Assembly: GCA_023257495.1 (NCBI GenBank)
Contig: JALRCC010000016.1
Coordinates: forward strand, 1-7,443
Source of the DNA: Rugosibacter sp.
GTDB lineage: Bacteria > Pseudomonadota > Gammaproteobacteria > Burkholderiales > Rhodocyclaceae
Direction: 5' to 3'
DNA length: 7,443 bases
The notes beneath the pieces are model-generated. The model had not been told where the DNA came from. It did not search any database and was given only the letters and a program-made list of their open reading frames with translations. The position numbers and the translations under genes were made by a program. Shown piece by piece: positions 1 through 5,850 of the stretch (the first letter of the stretch is position 1; each line of letters opens with the position of its first letter).

Positions 1-474
1 CAAGTGAATCGTCGCGGGGAAAATTTCCAATGGCGGAAAGCCCGCCTCACCGCGATAGCGGACATCCGCACCCAGCTGGCGCAAGCCATCCACCAGATCA
101 CCGATCGGGCGTTCATGCATGCGCTGCACGCCACTCAAGCCATAGTGTCCGCCGGACAAGGCCAGCGCTGCGGTTAGCGGACGAATCGCCGTGCCCGCAT
201 TGCCCATGAAAAGATCAGCCGTTTTTACAGGAAATGTGCCGCCACAGCCTTCGATTCGCCACGTGTGATCATCAATCGCCGTCATACCAACGCCGACTTT
301 TTCAAGCGCTGCCAGCATGACTTGCGTGTCATCGGCCACCAGCACATCATGAATTTCCGTCGTGCCTTCGGCCAGTGCCGCCAATAACAGCATGCGGTTG
401 GAAATACTCTTCGAGCCCGGCAGGTGCACGCAGCCTGACGCTAAACGCAATGGCGGCAAAACTAGCGTACTCAT
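1..474 (-). CDS. aroA: 3-phosphoshikimate 1-carboxyvinyltransferase (EPSP synthase), N-terminal part
   Basis: Transfers the enolpyruvyl group of PEP to shikimate 3-phosphate, the penultimate step to chorismate. Only the first 158 residues are visible; the frame runs open off the window's left edge. Hallmarks: [10 protein letters not shown] (18-27) with substrate-binding Lys22, Ser23 and Arg27; [13 protein letters not shown] (88-100), whose Gly94, Thr95 and Pro99 match Gly96, Thr97 and Pro101 of E. coli and mark the glyphosate-sensitive class I type; and [20 protein letters not shown] (118-137), where Arg122 corresponds to Arg124 of E. coli. Usually Met stands where Ile97 is found here, a conservative change. 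The start at 474 forms a TAATG overlap with the tyrA stop, so translation is probably coupled; no clear SD is visible. The full protein is typically about 430 residues, so roughly 270 are missing. Identification is secure. Confidence 0.97.
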   Translation of the reverse strand, partial: MSTLVLPPLRLASGCVHLPGSKSISNRMLLLAALAEGTTEIHDVLVADDTQVMLAALEKVGVGMTAIDDHTWRIEGCGGTFPVKTADLFMGNAGTAIRPLTAALALSGGHYGLSGVQRMHERPIGDLVDGLRQLGADVRYRGEAGFPPLEIFPATIHL

Positions 475-1361
475 TATGCTTGCCGCGGCGTAAGGCTGTT
501 GAGCCACGCATCTCGCCGCGTGCGGGCCGTGTCGAACATGGCCTGTAAACCTTGGGCATCTGCTCCAGCCAACAGCACACGGGCACGCATTAATTCCACC
601 ATGTAGGCGTCAAGCTCAATGAGAAGGGCTGATCGATTGGCCAAACAGATATCGCGCCACATCTCGGGATGGCTGCTGGCAATGCGCGTGAAATCACGAA
701 AACCGCCAGCAGCAAAACCAAATAATTGATCTGCGTCATCACGTTGTGCAAACTCATGCACCAGGGCAAACGCCAGGAAATGCGGCAAATGGCTCACGGC
801 GGCAAATACCCGATCATGATCTGCCGCATCCAGTCGGGAAACCTCTGCGCCACAAGCCTGCCACAGACGTTCGACCAACGTGATGTGTGCCTCCGTGTTT
901 TCTGCCAACGGTGTCAATACGACACGTTTTTGGTGGAAAAGATCAGCCCTGGCCGCTGCCACACCGCTTTTTTCTGCGCCGGCAATCGGATGGCCCGGTA
1001 CAAACTGCGCACACCGCGCACCAAGCGCTGCGCGCGCGGCGGTCACCACATCGGCCTTGGTACTACCTCCATCGGTAATGATTGTTTTTGATGACAAATG
1101 GGGTGCTATTGCTGTCAAAACTGGGGCAATCTGCCCCACCGGCACCGCCAGAAAAACCAGATCAGCTCCGACCAGCGCCTCTGCCCAGTCACTGGCAATG
1201 CTGTCAATGACACCACGCTCAAGCGCCTCTGCCAAAGCCGCTTGCGTGCGGCCCATGCCAACCACTTCAGTCGCCACACCAGCCGCTTTAAGTGCCAGCG
1301 CAAACGAACCGCCAATGAGGCCGACACCGCAGACGACAACCTTACCCAGCTTCATGCGCAT
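474..1361 (-). CDS. tyrA: Prephenate / arogenate dehydrogenase
   Basis: Oxidatively decarboxylates prephenate to 4-hydroxyphenylpyruvate, or arogenate to tyrosine. The stand-alone dehydrogenase of 295 residues has no fused chorismate mutase and no ACT domain. Seen in order: the Rossmann loop [10 protein letters not shown] (12-21), LAVPVGQ (71-77), TDGGSTK (96-102), [11 protein letters not shown] with catalytic His124, [13 protein letters not shown] (188-200), and [18 protein letters not shown] (221-238) with the substrate-binding Arg226. The second beta strand ends in GMGRT, with no acidic residue but an Arg at 38, a pattern associated with NADP use. Betaproteobacterial TyrA proteins include arogenate-preferring forms, so the substrate is open. 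Two starts are possible: ATG at 1361 (10-base overlap with hisC) and ATG at 1355, which makes a classic ATGA stop-start overlap and gives 293 residues. Neither has a good SD, so coupling to hisC translation is likely. The stop overlaps the aroA ATG by one base. Confidence 0.96.
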   Translation of the reverse strand: MRMKLGKVVVCGVGLIGGSFALALKAAGVATEVVGMGRTQAALAEALERGVIDSIASDWAEALVGADLVFLAVPVGQIAPVLTAIAPHLSSKTIITDGGSTKADVVTAARAALGARCAQFVPGHPIAGAEKSGVAAARADLFHQKRVVLTPLAENTEAHITLVERLWQACGAEVSRLDAADHDRVFAAVSHLPHFLAFALVHEFAQRDDADQLFGFAAGGFRDFTRIASSHPEMWRDICLANRSALLIELDAYMVELMRARVLLAGADAQGLQAMFDTARTRRDAWLNSLTPRQA

Positions 1362-2446
1362 AACGCTTTTTCAAGCGCCAAAAGAAAACGCTGATTTTCC
1401 GCTTCGCGCCCTATGGTGACTCGCAGGTGATGCGGCATCTCGTAGCCCCCCAAGGGCCGCACGATCACGCCTTGCTTGAGCAGATGCGCATTGATTGCTT
1501 TGGCATCATTCACAGCAAAGGTAACAAAATTTCCATGGGAAGGAATATGCTCCAGACCCAGCCGCTTCAACCCTGCCACGATCTGCTGCATGCCCTGGCG
1601 ATTCATCTCGTAACTCGTCGCAATAAAAACATGATCCGCCAGCGCAGCCTTTGCGCCTGCCAGCCCCAGGTTGCTCACGTTGAAAGGCTGCCGGACGCGG
1701 TTCATCAAGTCTGCTATGGCCGTTTGGGCAACAGCATAGCCAACGCGCAGACCCGCCAATCCATAAATTTTTGAAAAGGTGCGCGTAATCACCAGATTAG
1801 GAAACTCGCTGAGCCAGCGCACGCTATCGACTCGTTCGGACGGCAAGAGATACTCGGTGTAGGCCTCGTCCAGCACGACCACAACCTCTGCTGGCACACT
1901 CGATAAAAAGGCATGCACATCGGCATAGGGCAAAAAAGTGCCCGTGGGATTATTCGGATTCGCTATCCACAGAACACGTGTATCCGGTCGAATAGCCGCT
2001 CGCATCGCCGCCAAGTCATGCCCGTAGTGTTGCGCTGGAACGATGATGGGCGTAGCGCCCGTAGCGATAGTCGCTAGTGGGTACACAGTAAAAGCATATT
2101 GCGAAACAATAGCTGAGCGTCCGGCAGATAAAAACACCCGTGCTACCAAATCCAGCACATCATTGGAACCATTGCCCAAAATAATCTGCTCTGGTGATAC
2201 GGCGTGATACTCGGCCAAGGCAGCAATCAGATCAAATTGATCGGGATACCGTTCAACACCCGCTAACGCCGCTTCTACCGCCTGCCTGGCGAGCGGGCTC
2301 ATACCCAGCGGATTTTCATTCGAGGCCAATTTGATGATCGTCTCGGGGGCCAAACCCATCTCACGCGCAAGCTCGGTAATCGGCTTGCCGGGAACATAGG
2401 GCGAAATGCTGCGGATATAGGACAGTGCCTGCGCTACGATACTCAT
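1352..2446 (-). CDS. hisC: Histidinol-phosphate / aromatic aminotransferase (HisC family)
   Basis: A class I/II PLP aminotransferase of 364 residues. Visible motifs: ASNENPLG (41-48), NPNNPTG (163-169), LDEAYTEY (192-199, Asp193 and Tyr196 contact PLP), TRTFSKIYGLAGLRVGY (221-237, with Schiff-base Lys226 and phosphate-binding Arg234), and LRVTIG with Arg342 for the substrate carboxylate. These define the HisC family, whose textbook reaction is imidazole-acetol phosphate to histidinol phosphate. No other his gene is in the window; the gene sits between pheA and tyrA. Family members in this position are thought to be broad enzymes that also, or mainly, transaminate phenylpyruvate, hydroxyphenylpyruvate or prephenate. 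That role is inferred from context; the sequence alone does not decide it. The start at 2446 follows a 26-base gap after pheA with a GAGAT repeat as ribosome site. The stop overlaps the tyrA start. Confidence 0.93.
   Translation of the reverse strand: MSIVAQALSYIRSISPYVPGKPITELAREMGLAPETIIKLASNENPLGMSPLARQAVEAALAGVERYPDQFDLIAALAEYHAVSPEQIILGNGSNDVLDLVARVFLSAGRSAIVSQYAFTVYPLATIATGATPIIVPAQHYGHDLAAMRAAIRPDTRVLWIANPNNPTGTFLPYADVHAFLSSVPAEVVVVLDEAYTEYLLPSERVDSVRWLSEFPNLVITRTFSKIYGLAGLRVGYAVAQTAIADLMNRVRQPFNVSNLGLAGAKAALADHVFIATSYEMNRQGMQQIVAGLKRLGLEHIPSHGNFVTFAVNDAKAINAHLLKQGVIVRPLGGYEMPHHLRVTIGREAENQRFLLALEKALCA
1364..1377 (-). other. Small GAAA-loop hairpin just before the tyrA start
   Basis: On the minus strand the bases read CGCTT-GAAA-AAGCG: a perfect 5-bp stem closing a GNRA-type GAAA tetraloop, which two flanking G-U pairs could extend to 7 bp. 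It lies within the last codons of hisC (LEKA), 2 bases before ATG 1361 and 8 before ATG 1355, where the tyrA ribosome site would be. There is no U-run, so it is not an intrinsic terminator. It may be a chance result of the coding sequence. Confidence 0.3.
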
Positions 2447-2472
2447 GATCTCAATCTCGATAAACTAAACAG
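2447..2472 (-). promoter_or_regulatory. pheA-hisC gap with hisC ribosome site
   Basis: This is the longest intergenic stretch in the window, 26 bases and AT-richer than its surroundings. Near its hisC end, GAGAT occurs twice (GAGATTGAGAT), ending 1 base before the ATG; the upstream copy is the more plausible SD by spacing. There is no inverted repeat that would make a terminator and no convincing promoter, so pheA and hisC are probably on one transcript. Confidence 0.45.
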
Positions 2473-3558
2473 CTAATAGACCGCTTTGGGGTAAGAGCCC
2501 AGATGTTTGACAAAATCAGCGCGCTGCTCGAGCGCTGCAAGCGCTGCGGCCACTGCGGCGTCCTGTTGATGACCATCAATATCCAGGTAAAACACATATT
2601 CCCAGCGCTTGCCGCCCCAACTATGCTGTGCCGGACGCGATTCAAAACGCGACATCGACACCCCTTGTTCAGCCAACGGTGCCAACAGGTGATACACCGC
2701 CCCCGGCTGATTTTTTGCCGAACAGATGAGCGAGGTTCGATCGTTACCTGATGGCCCCGCATCGTGTTCTGCAATAACCACAAAGCGCGTCGTATTACCG
2801 GGGTCATCCTCGATATTAGCCGCGAGAATAGGCAATGCATACAGTTCGGCAGCCTTTTCGCCAGCGATGGCCAGCGCATTTTTTTCCTGTGCGGCAAGCC
2901 GTGCTGCTTCGGCATTGCTGGCAACAGCAACGCGGGTGACTGTAGACGACAGATGATGATTCAACCACTCATGGCATTGCGCCAATGACTGGGCATGAGA
3001 AAAAACCTGCGTTGCCGACTGCACATCAGCATGACCCATCAATTGATGATGTATCGGCAGGTTAATTTCACCGCAAATCATCAACGGGGAAGAAAGCAGC
3101 AAATCCAGCGTGCGAGCAATCGCTCCTTCCGTTGAGTTTTCTACCGGCACGATGCCATAACTTGCGGTACCCGCTTGCACTGCGCGGAAAATTTCGTCGA
3201 TTGAAGGGCAAGGCAACAACGTCGGCGCAGCGCCAAAATGCTTGGCCGCCGCAGCCTCGGAATAAGTACCCGCCGGACCAAGATAGGCAACAGTCAGCGG
3301 CTGTTCCAGCGCCAGACAGGCAGACATCACCTCACGCACAATGCGCTGAGCCGCCATGGCCGTCAGCGGACCAGGATTGGTTTCAGCCACGCGACGCAAA
3401 ACCTGCGCTTCGCGTTCTGGCCGATAAATCGCGCCTTGTTTGAGCTTGCCTATGCGCTGGGCAATTTTTGCCCGCTCGTTAATGAGGCCCAACAGATCAG
3501 CATCCAGCGCATCAATCGCCTCGCGCAGTTTTTTTAATTCCTGCTCTGCATCAGTCAT
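2473..3558 (-). CDS. pheA: Bifunctional chorismate mutase / prephenate dehydratase (P-protein)
   Basis: Converts chorismate to prephenate and then to phenylpyruvate, the committed route to phenylalanine. The protein is 361 residues, usual for the fused enzyme. Residues 1-85 are an AroQ-type chorismate mutase: LREAIDALD with Arg12, Arg29, Lys38 and the RPERE segment (46-50) match the active-site pattern. Residues about 89-265 are the prephenate dehydratase: GPAGTYSEAA (94-103), GIVPVENSTEGAIARTLDLL (135-154) and the catalytic Thr-Arg-Phe motif at 257-259. Residues about 275-355 are an ACT domain with NQPGAVYHLL and ESRP (306-309), the phenylalanine-binding signature, so inhibition by Phe is expected. 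The ATG at 3558 is preferred: GGAGG lies 6 bases upstream and MTDAEQELKKLR suits the family; the in-frame ATG at 3621 would place 21 poor-quality residues inside serA. It overlaps the serA end by 8 bases. Identification is secure. Confidence 0.98.
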   Translation of the reverse strand: MTDAEQELKKLREAIDALDADLLGLINERAKIAQRIGKLKQGAIYRPEREAQVLRRVAETNPGPLTAMAAQRIVREVMSACLALEQPLTVAYLGPAGTYSEAAAAKHFGAAPTLLPCPSIDEIFRAVQAGTASYGIVPVENSTEGAIARTLDLLLSSPLMICGEINLPIHHQLMGHADVQSATQVFSHAQSLAQCHEWLNHHLSSTVTRVAVASNAEAARLAAQEKNALAIAGEKAAELYALPILAANIEDDPGNTTRFVVIAEHDAGPSGNDRTSLICSAKNQPGAVYHLLAPLAEQGVSMSRFESRPAQHSWGGKRWEYVFYLDIDGHQQDAAVAAALAALEQRADFVKHLGSYPKAVY

Positions 3559-4744
3559 GCATGCCCTCCAGTGGCAAATACCGTACATCCAGCACACCTT
3601 CAATTTTTCGGATGGCCTCAATCACGCGTGGCTTGACTGTGCTATCCACATCCACCAGGGTGTAGGCCATATCACCGCGCGACTTATTCACCATGTTATG
3701 AATATTCAGTTTAGCCTCTGCCAGCGTCGTTGAAATCTGCCCCACCATATTGGGTACATTGGCATTGGCAATCGCAATCCGGTCGTTCGATTCACGCGGC
3801 ATATTAACGTTGGGAAAGTTCACCGCGTTGATTACATTGCCATGTTCGAGAAAATCAACCAACTGGTTGATCACCATCACGGTGCAATTTTCTTCTGCTT
3901 CACGGGTTGATGCTCCCAGATGTGGTAGCGCAATAATTCCCGGGGTTTGATTGACAACAGACGATGGAAAATCACATACGTAATGCCTCAGCTTTTTTTC
4001 TTTCAAGGCAGCAACGACCGCGGCTTCGTCAACAATACCTGCACGCGAAAAATTAAGCAGCACAGCGCCGGGCTTCATGCTACCGATATTGCCTGAATTG
4101 ATCAGATGACTCGTCGCTTCAATCAAGGGAACATGCAGGGTTACAAAGTCTGACAGCCGCAAAACCTCGCTGACACTGTTCGCTTTTTTTACCTGGGCAG
4201 GCAGGCTCCATGCAGCATCCACGGTAATTTCCGGATCAAACCCCAGCACATGCATGCCCAGCTTGATTGCAGCATCTGCTACCAGACAACCGATTTTCCC
4301 CAAACCAACAACGCCCAGTGTTTTTCCAGCCAACTCAAGGCCCGAGTACAGTTTTTTCCCATCCTCTACCTTGCTCTCCATGTCAGGATCCGCTCGGTCA
4401 AGCAGGGCAACAAACTGGAGTGCTTCGGATAAATTTCTTGCAGCAAGCAGCATCCCGGCGATAACCAGCTCCTTTACCGCATTGGCATTGGCACCCGGCG
4501 CGTTGAACACGGGCACCCCACGCGAACTTAACAACTTGACCGGAATGTTATTGGTGCCTGCACCCGCACGAGCAACGGCCCTGACGCTGGCAGGAATCAT
4601 CATGGCATGCATATCCGCAGAACGTACAAGAATCGCATCCGGCGTATTGATCTCTTTACCGGCAAGATAGCGGGCTTCCGGCAAGCACTTAAGGCCTGAG
4701 GCAGAAATCTGATTCAGTAGCAGAATTCTGTAGGGGGAAGCCAT
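3551..4744 (-). CDS. serA: D-3-phosphoglycerate dehydrogenase, short ACT-domain type
   Basis: Predicted to oxidise 3-phosphoglycerate to 3-phosphohydroxypyruvate with NAD, the step just before SerC, its upstream neighbour. The protein is 397 residues. Order of parts: a short substrate domain with RAGAGTNNIP (59-68) and NAPGANANAVKE (81-92); a Rossmann domain with GLGKIG (147-152) and Asp170 at the end of the second strand, which favours NAD over NADP; LHVPL (203-207); NFSRAGIVDE with the catalytic Arg234; ALPHLGAST with the catalytic His275; then a linker and a C-terminal ACT domain (about 322-392). Asn329 and Asn347 fall where the E. coli SerA ACT domain binds serine, suggesting serine feedback. 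The sequence resembles the compact SerA seen in Firmicutes more than E. coli SerA. No Glu is visible between CDFP (257-260) and His275, where the Arg-Glu-His triad normally has one. The start at 4744 has the SD-like GGGTGA 4 bases upstream; a longer frame to 4843 lies inside serC. The serA assignment leans on context plus family motifs. Confidence 0.9.
   Translation of the reverse strand: MASPYRILLLNQISASGLKCLPEARYLAGKEINTPDAILVRSADMHAMMIPASVRAVARAGAGTNNIPVKLLSSRGVPVFNAPGANANAVKELVIAGMLLAARNLSEALQFVALLDRADPDMESKVEDGKKLYSGLELAGKTLGVVGLGKIGCLVADAAIKLGMHVLGFDPEITVDAAWSLPAQVKKANSVSEVLRLSDFVTLHVPLIEATSHLINSGNIGSMKPGAVLLNFSRAGIVDEAAVVAALKEKKLRHYVCDFPSSVVNQTPGIIALPHLGASTREAEENCTVMVINQLVDFLEHGNVINAVNFPNVNMPRESNDRIAIANANVPNMVGQISTTLAEAKLNIHNMVNKSRGDMAYTLVDVDSTVKPRVIEAIRKIEGVLDVRYLPLEGMHD
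3565..3569 (-). promoter_or_regulatory. Ribosome binding site of pheA inside serA
   Basis: GGAGG lies 6 bases before the pheA ATG at 3558, within the last codons of serA (ahead of its C-terminal GMHD). This is the best SD in the window and decides the pheA start over the in-frame ATG at 3621. Start and stop overlap as ATGACTGA. Confidence 0.75.
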
Positions 4745-4748
4745 CACA

Positions 4749-4754
4749 TCACCC
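4749..4754 (-). promoter_or_regulatory. Ribosome binding site of serA inside the serC stop
   Basis: GGGTGA, made of the last Gly codon and TGA stop of serC, is followed by TGTG and then the serA ATG at 4744. GGTGAT matches the complement of the 16S rRNA 3' end. This supports the start at 4744 and implies that serC and serA are translated together. The spacing is short but fits this part of the anti-SD. Confidence 0.6.
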
Positions 4755-5843
4755 GTGAGCGATTGCAAATTCTTCCATGTAAGCAACCAGTTTTTTAACG
4801 CCTTCGATCGGCATGGCATTGTAAATGGAAGCGCGCATTCCACCCACCGAACGGTGACCTTTTAACTGAATCATGCCCTGAGCTTGTGCCCCTTTGATGA
4901 AAGCATCATCTAGCGCAGCATCTTTCAATGTGAAGGGGACGTTCATCAGTGATCGGTCTTCACGACGGACCGGATTACTGTAAAACGAACTACGATCAAG
5001 ATAGTCATAGAGCATACCGGCTTTCTCGGCATTGACTTTCTGCATCGCCATCAAACCACCCTGCCGCTTGAGCCATTGAAACACCAGGCCGGCAATGTAA
5101 ATACCATAAGTAGGTGGCGTGTTGTACATGGAGTCATTGTCCGCATGCGTTTTATAGTCAAGCATGGTTTGCGGCGGCGGCACGCCTTGGCCAATCAGGT
5201 CATCACGCACGATCACCAGCGTGAGCCCGGCAGGGCCAATATTCTTTTGCGCACCTGCGTAGATAAGACCATATTTGCTGACATCTACTGGCTGCGAAAG
5301 AATATTCGAAGACATGTCGCAAACCAATGGCACATTGCCGGGCAAAGCCGATAAATCCGGCACCCAATGGAACTCGACCCCACCAATGGTTTCGTTCGCG
5401 GTGTAGTGCACATAGGCGGCATTCGGGTCAAGCTTCCAATCAGCCAAAGCAGGCGCGTAGGAAAAATTTTCATCTTCGCTGGAAGCCACCACATTGACCT
5501 GGCCAAAACGCTTGGCTTCTTTAATGGCTTTCCTGGCCCATTCTCCAGTATTAACATAATCCGCACTGGCCTTGCCACGCAACAAATTGATCGGGATCAT
5601 CTCGAACTGCAGCGTAGCCCCGCCTTGCAAGAACAACACCTTGTAATTAGCAGGTATGGCTAACAACTCACGCAGATCAGCCTCTGCCTTTGCATGGATG
5701 CCCATGTACTCTTTGCCACGATGGCTCATTTCCATGACCGATTGGCCACTGCCATGCCAATCCAACATTTCTTCTGCTGCCTGCTTGAGAACCGCCTCGG
5801 GTAAAGTCGCCGGACCAGCGCTAAAGTTGAATAGTCGTGCCAT
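4749..5843 (-). CDS. serC: Phosphoserine aminotransferase
   Basis: SerC is a cytosolic PLP enzyme that converts 3-phosphohydroxypyruvate plus glutamate to phosphoserine; in many proteobacteria it also acts in the DXP-dependent vitamin B6 route on 4-phosphohydroxythreonine. The protein is 364 residues, close to the usual 360. It opens with the family hallmark NFSAGPATLP, followed by SHRGKEY (His41-Arg42, phosphate binding), FLQGGATLQFE, CDMSSN (Asp176, which contacts the PLP ring nitrogen), AGAQKNIGPAGLT (Lys200, Schiff base) and GHRSVGGMRASIYNAMP near the C-terminus. The start at 5843 is chosen because MARLFNFSAGP matches the family N-terminus; an in-frame extension to 5903 would add a basic stretch lying inside gyrA. 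A GGAGG sits 12 bases upstream within the end of gyrA, rather far but usable. It lies 7 bases after gyrA and 4 bases before serA. Function is secure from the motifs. Confidence 0.98.
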   Translation of the reverse strand: MARLFNFSAGPATLPEAVLKQAAEEMLDWHGSGQSVMEMSHRGKEYMGIHAKAEADLRELLAIPANYKVLFLQGGATLQFEMIPINLLRGKASADYVNTGEWARKAIKEAKRFGQVNVVASSEDENFSYAPALADWKLDPNAAYVHYTANETIGGVEFHWVPDLSALPGNVPLVCDMSSNILSQPVDVSKYGLIYAGAQKNIGPAGLTLVIVRDDLIGQGVPPPQTMLDYKTHADNDSMYNTPPTYGIYIAGLVFQWLKRQGGLMAMQKVNAEKAGMLYDYLDRSSFYSNPVRREDRSLMNVPFTLKDAALDDAFIKGAQAQGMIQLKGHRSVGGMRASIYNAMPIEGVKKLVAYMEEFAIAHG

Positions 5844-5850
5844 GCTTGTC

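Noticed and set aside
482..489. Palindrome GCCGCGGC near the end of tyrA
   Set aside because: Eight GC-rich bases within coding sequence are expected by chance; there is no loop, U-run or second copy to suggest an operator or terminator.
880..1419. A 179-codon plus-strand open frame opposite tyrA
   Set aside because: Low-complexity Ala/Ser/Thr/Pro-rich product typical of the reverse strand of a GC-rich gene; tyrA motifs cover the same bases.
2451..2930. A 159-codon minus-strand frame overlapping the 3' part of pheA in another frame
   Set aside because: The pheA frame there encodes conserved dehydratase and ACT motifs; the alternative product is Arg/Trp/Cys-rich with no recognisable motif.
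3559..3621. A 21-residue N-terminal extension of PheA from the ATG at 3621
   Set aside because: It falls inside the serA ACT coding sequence and lacks similarity to chorismate mutase N-termini, whereas the ATG at 3558 has an excellent SD.
4745..4843. A 33-residue N-terminal extension of SerA from the ATG at 4843
   Set aside because: It is embedded in the serC C-terminal coding region; MASPYRILLLN is the natural start of the fold and has an SD-like site.
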